A DNA stretch of 58,655 nucleotides, taken from Caldifarciminota bacterium (GTDB lineage: Bacteria; Hydrothermota; Hydrothermia; B15-G9). A program made the translations under genes and the position numbers. Position 1 is the stretch's first letter. The number at the start of each line of letters is the position of its first letter. Below the pieces are notes generated by a model that saw only the letters and a program-made list of their open reading frames with translations, was not told the DNA's origin and searched no databases. Where the stretch lies: positions 1 through 58,655 of the forward strand of contig WGAI01000020.1 in NCBI GenBank assembly GCA_015489175.1, in the 5' to 3' direction. Shown here piece after piece: positions 43,569 to 52,559 of this stretch.

Positions 43569-44516
43569 ATGAAGGTTCTGGTCGCAATGCGAAATCCGTT
43601 GCCCGATGCTCTGAAAGATGAAATCAGGGCCATTTTCGACGGCATAAGCGATGTGGTTTTCCTTGAGGATGTGAGCGACAAGTCGTCGCTCAGGGATGTT
43701 AAGGCCATGCTGTTCTTTGAGTTCAAAGGAGTTGTGGACAAACTCTTGCCTTACCTTGAGAATGCGAGGGTTTTCCAAACGATAACTGCCGGCACTGACC
43801 ACATCCCGACTGACAGATTGCCGAATGGTGCTATCGTCCTATCAGGGAGCGGTGCAACTGCCCACTGGATAGCAGAACATGTGTTCGCCCTGATGTTAGC
43901 TGCAGCCAAAAAGGTGGTTTACCACACGATCACCATGAGAAACGGCGAGTTCCACCAGGAGGCGTTCTCAAAACCGCTCGCAGATGCGACGCTTGGCATC
44001 GTTGGACTTGGTCACATAGGCTGTGAAGTCGCCAAAAGAGCCCGCTGTTTCGATATGAAGATAATGGGATTGAACAGGAGCGGACGGGGCAGGTGCGACG
44101 CCGATTTCGTCGGCCGGATATTCGACAGAGCCGACTTTGAGAAGGTGCTGAGGGAGGCCGATTTCCTCCTGATATCCATCCCTTTAACGCCTCAAACAAG
44201 GGGCCTTATCGGGGAAAAGGAGCTTAAACTCATGAAAAAAGACGCCGTCCTCGTGAATGTGGCGAGAGGAAAAGTCATCGATCTGGAAGCGCTTTACAAG
44301 CATCTTCTGCAAAACAAAGAATTTACGGCCGCCCTTGATGTTTGGTGGAAATATCCGCGCAGGGGCGAGAAGTTCGCACAACCATTTCCGATCGAGCAGC
44401 TGCCCAATGTCGTGATGACCCCGCATCTCGCACCTAAGGTGCCGGGGTTCTTCGAGCAGATGGTCAGGTTTTCGGCCATGAAATTGCGCGAATACCTTGA
44501 AAAGGAGCGTGTCTGA
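43569..44516 (+). CDS. D-isomer specific 2-hydroxyacid dehydrogenase family protein
   Basis: A 315-residue NAD-dependent dehydrogenase. Rossmann motif GIVGLGHIGCEVAKRA, catalytic Arg in VNVARGKVIDLEAL, Glu in the TRGLIGEKEL region and His in VVMTPHLAPKVPG. The specific substrate is unknown. It starts at ATG 43569 with GGAGGTG upstream; its stop overlaps the next start (TGATG). Confidence 0.9.
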   Translation: MKVLVAMRNPLPDALKDEIRAIFDGISDVVFLEDVSDKSSLRDVKAMLFFEFKGVVDKLLPYLENARVFQTITAGTDHIPTDRLPNGAIVLSGSGATAHWIAEHVFALMLAAAKKVVYHTITMRNGEFHQEAFSKPLADATLGIVGLGHIGCEVAKRARCFDMKIMGLNRSGRGRCDADFVGRIFDRADFEKVLREADFLLISIPLTPQTRGLIGEKELKLMKKDAVLVNVARGKVIDLEALYKHLLQNKEFTAALDVWWKYPRRGEKFAQPFPIEQLPNVVMTPHLAPKVPGFFEQMVRFSAMKLREYLEKERV

Positions 44517-44911
44517 TGAGAAAGAGCGTGCATCGGTGCCCGCTTTGCGGCGCCGAGCTTGTGATAACTTCCCTGAAATGCCCTTCATGCGGCACTGAAA
44601 TTCGGGGCGAGTTCCAGATGTGCGAGTTCTGTCGGCTCAACGAAAGCCAGCTGGATTTCCTTCGGGTTTTCATAGCTTCCAAGGGCAACCTATCTCTTGT
44701 TTCGCGGAAGTTGGGCATATCGCATCCGACTGCGCGCGCGAGGTTGAACGCAATCATCAAGGAACTGGGTTATGAGCCCTACCAACAGGATGAGACTGAG
44801 CGCACCGGCATCAACGAGATACTGGAGATGGTCGAGAGAGGTGAACTGACAGCTGAAGAGGCAGCTGAACTAATCAAGGGGATAAAAAGCAATGCCGGGG
44901 GAGGGATTTGA
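44516..44911 (+). CDS. DUF2089 zinc-ribbon/HTH protein
   Basis: A 131-residue protein. Three CxxC knuckles (CPLC, CPSC, CEFC) in the N-terminal 40 residues form a zinc ribbon, followed by a helix-turn-helix-like part LVSRKLGISHPTARARLNAI and a C-terminal helix (ILEMVERGELTAEEAAELIKG). It fits DUF2089, which is likely a transcriptional regulator. Its last 19 bases overlap the 3' end of the opposite-strand tRNA-Leu. Confidence 0.85.
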   Translation: MRKSVHRCPLCGAELVITSLKCPSCGTEIRGEFQMCEFCRLNESQLDFLRVFIASKGNLSLVSRKLGISHPTARARLNAIIKELGYEPYQQDETERTGINEILEMVERGELTAEEAAELIKGIKSNAGGGI

Positions 44912-44975
44912 ACCCTCACGGGATTGCTCCCAGCGGATTTTGAATCCGCCGCGTCTTCCGTTCCGCCACCCCGGC
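44893..44975 (-). tRNA. tRNA-Leu (CAA)
   Basis: An 83-base class II tRNA on the minus strand. Acceptor GCCGGGG pairs with CCCCGGC, anticodon stem GCGGA/TCCGC with loop TTCAAAA gives anticodon CAA, and the T-arm is GAGGGTTCAAATCCCTC. The discriminator is A; CCA is not encoded. The 3' end overlaps the DUF2089 gene by 19 bases on the other strand. Confidence 0.93.
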
Positions 44976-44990
44976 TTGTTTCGTGCCAAA

Positions 44991-45019
44991 ATTATCATTT
45001 CTTTGCTCGGAGTTGTCAA
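44991..45019 (-). promoter_or_regulatory. Promoter of tRNA-Leu
   Basis: On the minus strand: TTGACA (45019-45014), 17-base spacer, GATAAT (44996-44991). The predicted start lies about 8 bases before the tRNA. Confidence 0.8.
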
Positions 45020-45111
45020 TCAGGCAGGGTGGCAATAGAAAAAAAACTGCCTTAGAGTTTTCCCAATCTACATTGACGGGAGAAAAGCAGGGCTTTTAAA
45101 TATCCCCCGTT

Positions 45112-46296
45112 ATGTGGCAATTCATTCTCATGACTTCATCGGTTCTTGCCTATTGGCTTTACGAAAAGCTTTCCTTAGCGCGGGCGAGGGACAGATTGCG
45201 GATACGGATTCATGTGAACGGCACGCGAGGCAAATCCTCGACCACAAGGCTCATTGCCGCCGTCCTGAGGGCTGGTGGAATTAAAACTTTTGCGAAAGTC
45301 ACTGGCACGCTACCGGTCTTCATCTACGATGACGGTTCAGAGGTCTTCATTCCCCGTCCAGGGACGCGTGACTTCAGAGAGCATGGGCTGCCAAACATCA
45401 ACGAATACATCAAAGTCATCCGTGCGGCCGCCGAGCTCGGCGGCGAAGCGCTTGTTGCCGAATGCATGGCGCTGAGACCAGACCTGCAATGGACGGCGGA
45501 ACACGCGATGATGAAATCCACTGTCGGCGTCATAACCAATGTGCGCCGTGACCATCTCGATGTTATGGGGCCGACCGTGCGCGATGTAGCGCTTGCACTC
45601 GCATCTACAATCCCGTTCAACGGACATCTCATAACGGCCGAGCGCGAATACCTGCCGATATTTCAAACCGTTGCTGATGAGAGGAACACGAAAGTGCACT
45701 ATGTCACAGGCGATTCTGTAGATCCGTCCATTATGCAGGGATTTAGCTACATCGAACATGCTGATAATGTGGCTATTGCATTGAAAGTGGCGGGGCTGTT
45801 CGACATACCGCACGATGTGGCCATCAGAGGGATGCATTCGGCAAAACCTGATCCCGGCGCCCTAAAAATCCTCAGAGTTAACGATTTCGGAAAGAGCATC
45901 CATTTCGTCAACGCCTTTGCTGCGAACGATCCCGATTCGTTCAGGGTTATCTGGAACCTCGTCCGCAACAGGTTTGACAGCTGGATAATCGTCATGAACT
46001 GCCGCGAAGACCGAATTGAGCGCTCAATCCAGCTGGGCGAGCTGTTCGTTCAGGACATGCTGGATGTGCACGGCTTGGTTGTGACCGGGAAAGCCGTTTC
46101 CGCATTCACAAAGGTCGTTGAGCCTAAATACATGGGCAAAATAGTTGATTGCGAGGGATGTAGCGTGGAAGAAGTCTATCGCGCCATTTTCGAGCTTGCG
46201 CCGAACGGCGCTGGTGTGTTTGGAATGGGCAACATGGTTCCGTTCGGCGAACTTTTGATGGAATTCATAACGGAGAGGGCTGAAAATGCTGGCTGA
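45112..46296 (+). CDS. pgsB: PgsB/CapB family poly-gamma-glutamate synthase ligase
   Basis: A 394-residue Mur-ligase-like ATP-dependent ligase. One N-terminal membrane segment (QFILMTSSVLAYWLYEKL) and the P-loop HVNGTRGKSSTTRLIAAVL, then TNVRRDHLDVMGPT and FVNAFAANDPDS typical of PgsB. PgsB activates and adds glutamate to make poly-gamma-glutamate in the PgsBCA complex. It overlaps pgsC by 11 bases. Confidence 0.93.
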   Translation: MWQFILMTSSVLAYWLYEKLSLARARDRLRIRIHVNGTRGKSSTTRLIAAVLRAGGIKTFAKVTGTLPVFIYDDGSEVFIPRPGTRDFREHGLPNINEYIKVIRAAAELGGEALVAECMALRPDLQWTAEHAMMKSTVGVITNVRRDHLDVMGPTVRDVALALASTIPFNGHLITAEREYLPIFQTVADERNTKVHYVTGDSVDPSIMQGFSYIEHADNVAIALKVAGLFDIPHDVAIRGMHSAKPDPGALKILRVNDFGKSIHFVNAFAANDPDSFRVIWNLVRNRFDSWIIVMNCREDRIERSIQLGELFVQDMLDVHGLVVTGKAVSAFTKVVEPKYMGKIVDCEGCSVEEVYRAIFELAPNGAGVFGMGNMVPFGELLMEFITERAENAG

Positions 46297-46735
46297 AAGC
46301 GTCGGTATCGGGATAATTGTGAGCCTTTTCATGGTAGAGCTTGTAGGTGTAGCGGCCGGCGGCATCGTCGTGCCGGGCTATTTCGCTTTCTATTTCGACA
46401 GAATTGACATGGTTCTCCTGACTGCCACAATAGCTTTCGTGGTCATCGGATTGCTGAAATTAATCGAAAAGATAGCCATCATCTACGGCAGGCGGCTGCT
46501 CGTCATATCGCTGCTTCTGGGTTACACCATCGGGCGCATGACCGACCTGCTCGCACCGATGGCATTTCGGGCTATCCCTATAGAATTGCAAGTCATAGGA
46601 TATGTCATCCCCGGTCTGATGGCATACTGGATGCACAGACAGGGCATCATCAGGACCGTGTCGGCACTGATAATCGGAGCCGTGTTTACGAGGGGGCTGC
46701 TCATCCTTTTGAACGGCGGCGCAATGATAAAATGA
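46286..46735 (+). CDS. pgsC: PgsC/CapC family membrane protein
   Basis: A 149-residue integral membrane protein, exactly the usual PgsC length, with four or five membrane helices: GIGIIVSLFMVELVGVAAGGIVVPGYFAF, VLLTATIAFVVIGLLKLI, GYVIPGLMAYWMHRQGIIRTVSALIIGAVFTR. It pairs with PgsB in polymer synthesis or export. PgsA, which normally completes the set, is not adjacent; a glycerate kinase follows with a 4-base overlap. Confidence 0.93.
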   Translation: MLAESVGIGIIVSLFMVELVGVAAGGIVVPGYFAFYFDRIDMVLLTATIAFVVIGLLKLIEKIAIIYGRRLLVISLLLGYTIGRMTDLLAPMAFRAIPIELQVIGYVIPGLMAYWMHRQGIIRTVSALIIGAVFTRGLLILLNGGAMIK

Positions 46736-47862
46736 AGCTGGTAGTCGCACCAAATGCGTTCAAGGAGTCGATGAGCCCGGTCGTGGCCGCACATATCATG
46801 AGGGATACGGCCGCTGGTTCGTGTTTCAGCGAAATCGTCGTCCTTCCGATAGGCGACGGGGGTGACGGCACACTTGAGGCGTTAGCTGAGGTGGTCGGCG
46901 GCGAGATCGTTGCTGTTGATGTGCACGACCCGCTCGGCAATCCCATAAAAGCCCCGCTTCTCTTGTGGGATGGCCGTAAAAAGGCCTTCGTCGAAATGGC
47001 GAAGGCGTCAGGTCTTGCCCTTGTCCCGCCAGAACTCAGAAATCCCATGAGGACAAGCACATACGGCACGGGAGAACTTATCAAAGCAGCCATTGAGATG
47101 GGGGCGGAAGAGGTCATCATCGGCGTAGGAGGCTCCGCTACAGTTGATGGCGGGCTGGGCGCGCTGGAGGCGATCGGATTCCGTTTCACCGACGCAAAAG
47201 GCGCTCCTGTCCGCAGAGGCGGAGCTGGACTGCTTGAGCTCAGCCGTGTTGAACCACCCTCTGGATTTCCGAATACCGTCAAGATCAGGATTATGGCCGA
47301 TGTGCGCAATCCTTTGCTTGGAACTGAAGGGGCTGCGCGGGTTTACGGGCCTCAAAAAGGCGCTTCCGAAGCTGAGGTCGAGATGCTGGAAGGTGGCCTT
47401 GAACGGCTGTCTAAAATCGCAAAAGAGACGATGGGAGTTGACATCTCTACGGTCGAGGGCGGCGGTGCGGCCGGCGGGATAGCCGCTGCGTTTTACGGAT
47501 TTTTAGGTGCATCGATCGAGAACGGGGGAGAACTTTTCCTTGAACTCGTGGGATTTGATAAGAAGGTTCGGGGCGCTTCGCTCGTCCTGACCGGAGAAGG
47601 CAAGCTCGACAGGCAAACGGCTTACGGAAAGGGGGTTGCCGCGGTCGCAAAACACGCATCCCGTCTGGACATCCCCGTTGTGGCTTTCGCTGCAATAATC
47701 GAGGACAGGGATGTGCTCCATTCACTTGGGATAACCGCTGCAATCTCGATTATCGACAGGCCTGAACTCAGCGTGGAAAAAGGGATTGCGGACGGGGAGG
47801 AACTCCTCGCCTCCTCCGTCCGCGAGATCATCAGGTTGAGTTGCAGCCTGTTGGGCCGCTGA
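46732..47862 (+). CDS. garK: Glycerate kinase (GarK/GlxK family)
   Basis: A 376-residue kinase that phosphorylates glycerate (2-phosphoglycerate forming). Motifs: APNAFKESMSP, PIGDGGDGTLEAL, STYGTGELIKAAIEMGAEEVIIGVGGSATVDGGLGALEAIG, VLTGEGKLDRQTAYGKGV. The ATG overlaps the pgsC stop. Translational coupling to pgsBC is unusual; the reason is unknown. Confidence 0.95.
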   Translation: MKLVVAPNAFKESMSPVVAAHIMRDTAAGSCFSEIVVLPIGDGGDGTLEALAEVVGGEIVAVDVHDPLGNPIKAPLLLWDGRKKAFVEMAKASGLALVPPELRNPMRTSTYGTGELIKAAIEMGAEEVIIGVGGSATVDGGLGALEAIGFRFTDAKGAPVRRGGAGLLELSRVEPPSGFPNTVKIRIMADVRNPLLGTEGAARVYGPQKGASEAEVEMLEGGLERLSKIAKETMGVDISTVEGGGAAGGIAAAFYGFLGASIENGGELFLELVGFDKKVRGASLVLTGEGKLDRQTAYGKGVAAVAKHASRLDIPVVAFAAIIEDRDVLHSLGITAAISIIDRPELSVEKGIADGEELLASSVREIIRLSCSLLGR

Positions 47863-47870
47863 AGCCTATC

Positions 47871-48809
47871 TCATTCCTCAAAGTAATAGCTCAACTCGCC
47901 CCTCGATGCCTCTTCGAGCCGTTTCCAGTCCTCCTCATCAAGTGCCCATCCCATTGCGCCTGCATTACTTACCACATGTTCGACCTTTTTGGCACCAGGA
48001 ATAGCCACAACACCGTCCTGCTGGATCAGCCATCTAAGCGCAACCTGAGGTATGGTTTTCCCGTATTTATCGGCCAGTTCAGACAGGAGCTCGATGATTT
48101 TGAGCGCCCTGTCAAGGTTTTTGCGCCAGAAATATGCCGCTCCGGAACGGATTGCGTCAGATGGGAGATGGTCTCGATTGTATTTTCCGGTCAACATGCC
48201 CATGGCAAGCGGGCTGAACGCGATGATGTGAATCTGATGCTTCAGGCAATACGGTTTTATCGCCTTCTCGATACTCCTGTCGAGCAGGTTATAGCGAACC
48301 TGATTTGTTATCAATTTATCGCCCATGATGTTGCGCAACGGCTCTATGAGCTCAGGCGGATAGTTGGACACGCCGACATAGCGGACTTTACCCTGCTCAA
48401 GCAAGAGCTGCAACGCTTCCGCTACTTCTTCGGACGGAACATAGCCGTTAACCCAATGCAGCTGATAGAGGTCGATCCAGTCGCGATTGAGCCTTTTCAG
48501 TGAGCCCTCAGCGGCTTTCAAAAGGTCGTTCTTCTGAAAATGGGGCCCAGAGACCTTCGTGGCTATTATCACATCGTTAATTTTGCTGCCCAGTGCTTCC
48601 GAAATTATCCGCTCGGATTCGCCTCCGCCATACGCCTCAGCGGTGTCTATCCAGTTGATGCCGCTATCGATTGCAGCCTTGACCACATTGATTGCATCAT
48701 TGCGATCGAAATCTTTGCCAAAGCCCCACCCTTCAGTCCCAAATTGCCATGTCCCAAGCCCAATTTTGGTAACTTCCAGCTCACTTTTGCCAAGTTTCGT
48801 GTATTCCAT
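47871..48809 (-). CDS. Aldo/keto reductase
   Basis: A 312-residue NADPH-dependent oxidoreductase. Motifs: IGLGTWQFG, WIDTAEAYGGGESERIISEAL (Tyr of the tetrad), DLYQLHWVNG (His), QVRYNLLDR and the C-terminal IPGAKKVEHVVSNAGA. It is like general-stress AKR11/YajO-type enzymes; the substrate is unknown. It follows alr in the namZ gene group. Confidence 0.92.
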   Translation of the reverse strand: MEYTKLGKSELEVTKIGLGTWQFGTEGWGFGKDFDRNDAINVVKAAIDSGINWIDTAEAYGGGESERIISEALGSKINDVIIATKVSGPHFQKNDLLKAAEGSLKRLNRDWIDLYQLHWVNGYVPSEEVAEALQLLLEQGKVRYVGVSNYPPELIEPLRNIMGDKLITNQVRYNLLDRSIEKAIKPYCLKHQIHIIAFSPLAMGMLTGKYNRDHLPSDAIRSGAAYFWRKNLDRALKIIELLSELADKYGKTIPQVALRWLIQQDGVVAIPGAKKVEHVVSNAGAMGWALDEEDWKRLEEASRGELSYYFEE

Positions 48810-48823
48810 AGTCCTCCTCCTTG

Positions 48824-49927
48824 TTAGATGTAAACCCTTTTTGTGCGAGGCATTATCCTCGTCACGATCTCATAATTGATGGTCTTGGCCCATGTGCCAA
48901 CCTCCTCGGCACTTATGCGTTCATCGCCCATCTGGCCGAGGAGAACGACCTCATCACCCACGCTAACACCATCGATATGTGTCACATCAATCATGGTGAG
49001 GTCCATGCAGACCCGACCAGCTATCGGCGCCCGTTTTCCCCTGACGATAACCTCAGCCCTGTTAGATAGGATGCGCGGATATCCATCGCCATAGCCGACT
49101 CCGAGCACTGCAATTCTGGATCTTCTGGTAGTCTTATAGGTCAGGCCGTAGCTTATGCCAACGCCAGCAGGCACATCCCTGAGCTGCAGGATGCGCGTCT
49201 TCCATGTGAGTGCAGGCTTGAGAAACGGCATCTCATCGGCCATGCTGACATCAGGCAGAAGTCCATAAATTGAGATCCCGGGCCTTATCATGTCGAAAAC
49301 CGCATCTTTCATCCTGACAGAGGCTGCACTGTTCGCTGAGTGGATTATCGCCTGCGGGAAAAGCTTCCTCACATGTGGGACAACCTGCTTTGAAAATCGG
49401 CCAAGCTGTTTGCGTGCGAAACTCACATCGACATCCGCAGTCGCGTAATGGGTGAAAACACCTTCAACCACAATGCCATCGATAGAACTGATATCTTCTA
49501 ACACCTGTATGCCCCGTGAAATCTCGTAACCCGTGCGCGTCATGCCCGTGTCGAACTCCACATGCACATAAGCCGGTTTGTTAAGCCTCCTTACTGCCTC
49601 AATTGTGTTTTTAAGAACTATGTCGTTTGAGAGATTGAACCTTATGCCGCGCCTGACCGCCTCCTCGACCTCTTCACGGTCTATCAGGACGCCGAGTATG
49701 AGTATTTTTTTGTCAATCCCATTATCCTGAAGCTCGATTGCTTCGTCCAGAGTGGCAACAAGCAGAAAATCAACTATGTCCGAGATGGCTCGGGAAACGG
49801 CAACGGCACCATGCCCGTAAGCGTCCGCCTTCACTGCGGCGGCGACGCGCGCCGCTCCAGAGATCTTTTTAATCGTGAGGATATTATGCCTGATTGCATT
49901 AAGGTCTATCTCAGCCCAACACCTCAT
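48824..49927 (-). CDS. alr: Alanine racemase
   Basis: A 367-residue PLP enzyme making D-alanine for peptidoglycan. PLP lysine K33 in VKADAYGHGA, catalytic Tyr in ISYGLTYKTTRRSRIAVLGVGYGDGYPR region and the MDLTMIDVTHI segment. The ATG at 49927 overlaps the stop of the upstream gene (ATGA). Confidence 0.95.
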   Translation of the reverse strand: MRCWAEIDLNAIRHNILTIKKISGAARVAAAVKADAYGHGAVAVSRAISDIVDFLLVATLDEAIELQDNGIDKKILILGVLIDREEVEEAVRRGIRFNLSNDIVLKNTIEAVRRLNKPAYVHVEFDTGMTRTGYEISRGIQVLEDISSIDGIVVEGVFTHYATADVDVSFARKQLGRFSKQVVPHVRKLFPQAIIHSANSAASVRMKDAVFDMIRPGISIYGLLPDVSMADEMPFLKPALTWKTRILQLRDVPAGVGISYGLTYKTTRRSRIAVLGVGYGDGYPRILSNRAEVIVRGKRAPIAGRVCMDLTMIDVTHIDGVSVGDEVVLLGQMGDERISAEEVGTWAKTINYEIVTRIMPRTKRVYI

Positions 49928-50403
49928 TGCCACACCAACCCCATTATGCTTAAGTTAATGCCATACAGGATGATAGAATTGGATTTCGACGGGAAGACGG
50001 TCGTGTAGATGCCGGTCGCCAGCGCCCCGAAAGACGATTCCACGATGTTGAGCCCCAATTCCACCTCAACGATGGATGAAAAACCGCTTTCCTGAGCACC
50101 GGAAAACCTGCGCCAGAACTTGCCAGCTCCAGCTTTGCCGATGATGTAGAACTTGCCGAAAGCCATACCGATGTTGGGTTCAAGGCCAGCAAAACCTACC
50201 GAGTAAGGAGCCGCAATTCCGGGCATGGATGTCATGGTCATCTCGGCGCCGACCCACCTATCGTCGCCAAACCTTACCCCGATAGAAAATCGGTTCGCAC
50301 TTATCACCTCGCGGGCGATCGGCCCAGAAGGCACTCCAAAACCAGCATTTACATTAAATCCGATCGGATTTACCCCTATGAGAAAAAAGGTTAACAGGTT
50401 CAT
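49924..50403 (-). CDS. Small exported protein, probable beta-barrel, unknown function
   Basis: About 159 residues from the ATG at 50403, which has a GGAG 9 bases upstream. It starts with a signal-like N-terminus (NLLTFFLIGVNPIGFNVNAGFG) and is rich in alternating Gly/hydrophobic strands (YIIGKAGAGKF, IVEVELGLNIVESSFGALATGIYTTVF), like a small outer-membrane barrel. I do not recognise a family. It lies between NamZ and Alr with a 4-base overlap with alr. Confidence 0.6.
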   Translation of the reverse strand: MNLLTFFLIGVNPIGFNVNAGFGVPSGPIAREVISANRFSIGVRFGDDRWVGAEMTMTSMPGIAAPYSVGFAGLEPNIGMAFGKFYIIGKAGAGKFWRRFSGAQESGFSSIVEVELGLNIVESSFGALATGIYTTVFPSKSNSIILYGINLSIMGLVWQ

Positions 50404-50417
50404 GGCTGTCTCCATTT

Positions 50418-51545
50418 TTAGTAAAGCAACATATCCTGATAGATGTCCATCTGGCTGTTGACCGAGTTTTCGTTCAGAAAATCGTCGAGGCCGCCCTGTT
50501 CAATGGCTTCTCTGAGTTTTGATGTCCCTGCGAGCTTGTCGATCCAATATTCATCACCGTGTTTAACCCATTCGAAATCATCAGGATAAAGTCTCATGGC
50601 CATCTCTATGAGTTTCAACGCAGTCAGCACGGGTCGAAAAGCATCCCTATCCGTTACAAAGACTTCAACCCCTTCGCACAGCTTACCGGTGTGTTTTGAG
50701 AGAGATGGCTTGAAGAAAGCGGGGAGGAATTTCACGCCCGGCAGGTTAACGGAGTTCATGGCATCGGCCACCTTGAAGGCGTCCATCCAAGGCGCGCCTA
50801 CAGTAAAGAACGGGCGTGTCGTCCCGCGCCCTTCGGACATGTTCGTGCCCTCTATGAACCCCATGCCAGCATAGACCAGAGCCGTGTCAGGCGTTGGGAC
50901 ATTCGGAGATGGCGGCACCCATGGGAGTCCCAACTCGTCGAGCCACAGAGATTTATCGTATCCGGGCATGGTGATGACATCAACGAGATCGTTCACGCCA
51001 AGCTCTGTGGCGTAGAGCCTCGCCACCTCTCCAATAGTCAACCCGTGACGCACCGGGATGTCTGCCGCACAGACAAATGAGTGAAATTCTGGCTCAGGCA
51101 GCCAGCCCTCTACCCGCCCGGTTATCGGATTAGGCCTGTCAAGGACGATAACCTCGTATCCGTTGTCCGCTGCGCCTTCGATGAACTTCCTCAATGTGCT
51201 GATGTAGGTGTAAAATCGAACTCCGACATCCTGAATGTCGAACAGCACGACATCTGCGAACTCGTTTACCCTCGAGATGGCCTCGTCTATCCTGGGGTAT
51301 GTGGAGATTACAGTTATGCCGGTCGGTTTGTCCTTTGTCTCGCTCACAGGCTCTCCATCGCGTGCAGCAGCGTAAAGCCCGTGTTCCGGCGAAAATATGA
51401 CCTCAAGATGGACGCCAGCTGACAGGAGCGCTTCGATGTTGCGTTCGAGAGTGGATGTCACACCGCTCCTGTTCGTCATCAAACCTACCCTCCTGCCAGA
51501 CAGCAATTCCGGTGATTTTAGCAATCTTTCGAGACCTGTAACCAT
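50418..51545 (-). CDS. namZ: NamZ-type exo-beta-N-acetylmuramidase (DUF1343)
   Basis: A 375-residue protein of the DUF1343 family, shown in Bacillus to release N-acetylmuramic acid from the nonreducing end of glycan chains. Motifs: LMTNRSGVTS, IFSPEHGLYAAARDGEPVS, LFDIQDVGVRFYTYISTL, LDRPNPITGR, GRGTTRPFFTVGAPWMDA. No signal peptide is apparent, suggesting a cytoplasmic or periplasm-adjacent role in wall turnover. GGAGAG lies upstream of the ATG. It begins the operon with the barrel protein, alr and aldo/keto reductase. Confidence 0.9.
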   Translation of the reverse strand: MVTGLERLLKSPELLSGRRVGLMTNRSGVTSTLERNIEALLSAGVHLEVIFSPEHGLYAAARDGEPVSETKDKPTGITVISTYPRIDEAISRVNEFADVVLFDIQDVGVRFYTYISTLRKFIEGAADNGYEVIVLDRPNPITGRVEGWLPEPEFHSFVCAADIPVRHGLTIGEVARLYATELGVNDLVDVITMPGYDKSLWLDELGLPWVPPSPNVPTPDTALVYAGMGFIEGTNMSEGRGTTRPFFTVGAPWMDAFKVADAMNSVNLPGVKFLPAFFKPSLSKHTGKLCEGVEVFVTDRDAFRPVLTALKLIEMAMRLYPDDFEWVKHGDEYWIDKLAGTSKLREAIEQGGLDDFLNENSVNSQMDIYQDMLLY

Positions 51546-51617
51546 ATCTCTCTCCTGTGACTGCCTATTTTACACTATGAAATCGGCTAATGCAGAGCTG
51601 AATCCATCTTTGGGCAT

Positions 51618-51623
51618 TATAAT
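51618..51623 (+). promoter_or_regulatory. Possible -10 box before the PLD gene
   Basis: TATAAT lies 34 bases before the start of the PLD gene; I see no convincing -35 at 17 bases. Confidence 0.35.
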
Positions 51624-51656
51624 CTTTTCTGAAAAGACGAACAGGGAGGTAACAAA

Positions 51657-52559
51657 ATGAAAAAATATGTGGTTATAGCGTTGATAATTCTGGGCATTGT
51701 ATTTTACGGGGGTTATCGTCTTGGGCGTAGCAGTAGTGGCGGCGAGCTGACCGCCAGCTCATCGATGGCAAGTGTGAAAGGCGTTTTCAACACCGATTAT
51801 TATCCCACAGCACTGCGCATGATAAAGTCCGCCAGATCATCTGTGCACCTCATAATGTTCGCCCTCAAATACTATGAGGGCAAGCATCAAACGGACACCC
51901 TATTGATGGAACTGAAGAAAGCGGGGCAGCGTGGGGCAGATGTGCGGGTGGTGCTGGAAGGTGGCGACGACGAGTTTCTCGGCAAGGCATTCAAGAAAGA
52001 GGCGCAACAGGTGGCCAAATTCCTTGAAGACGGCGGCTATGTCGATGTCCGCTTTGATCCAAGATGGCGCACCACCCATGCCAAACTCCTCATAGTTGAC
52101 GGTAGAAACATACTTGTTGGCTCAACAAACTGGACGATGCAGGCGTTCACGAGCAACAATGAAAGCAATGCGCTCATAAGGGGCAATGTCAGCGATTTCG
52201 AGAAATACTTCGAGAAGGTCTGGAAACAATCCCATGAGCCAGAGGAAGACACTGTCATCGTTCGCCCATCGGTCAGCCAGATATTGAAAAACCCGGAGGA
52301 ATACGACGGCAGGATTGTTGAAGTTGAAGGGCTTGCAGGCGACATCAATTTCAAGACATCCAAATCCGGCAGGAAATACACGACCTTCAAACTCAGCGAC
52401 AACTATGGAAGGACACTGAAAGTTTACTATGGCAAAGGCCATCCGCGCATATCAGACGGCGACAGGGTGTTAGTCAAGGGAATCTACCGCAAGGTCAAGA
52501 GGATCGGCAGGTATCAATACAAGAACCAGATCGATGCTTCGGAGGTCAAGCGGTTATGA
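51657..52559 (+). CDS. Membrane-anchored phospholipase D-like protein with OB-fold
   Basis: A 300-residue protein. One N-terminal membrane helix (YVVIALIILGIVFYGGYRLG), then a single PLD-type nuclease/phosphodiesterase domain with H-x-K-x4-D motif in THAKLLIVDGRNILVGSTNWT, as in Nuc-type endonucleases that act as dimers. The C-terminal 90 residues are an OB-fold (IVEVEGLAGDINFKTSKSGRKYTTFKLSDNYGRTLKVYYG), which suggests nucleic-acid binding. The combination argues for an extracytoplasmic nuclease. It overlaps the next gene by 4 bases. Confidence 0.82.
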   Translation: MKKYVVIALIILGIVFYGGYRLGRSSSGGELTASSSMASVKGVFNTDYYPTALRMIKSARSSVHLIMFALKYYEGKHQTDTLLMELKKAGQRGADVRVVLEGGDDEFLGKAFKKEAQQVAKFLEDGGYVDVRFDPRWRTTHAKLLIVDGRNILVGSTNWTMQAFTSNNESNALIRGNVSDFEKYFEKVWKQSHEPEEDTVIVRPSVSQILKNPEEYDGRIVEVEGLAGDINFKTSKSGRKYTTFKLSDNYGRTLKVYYGKGHPRISDGDRVLVKGIYRKVKRIGRYQYKNQIDASEVKRL

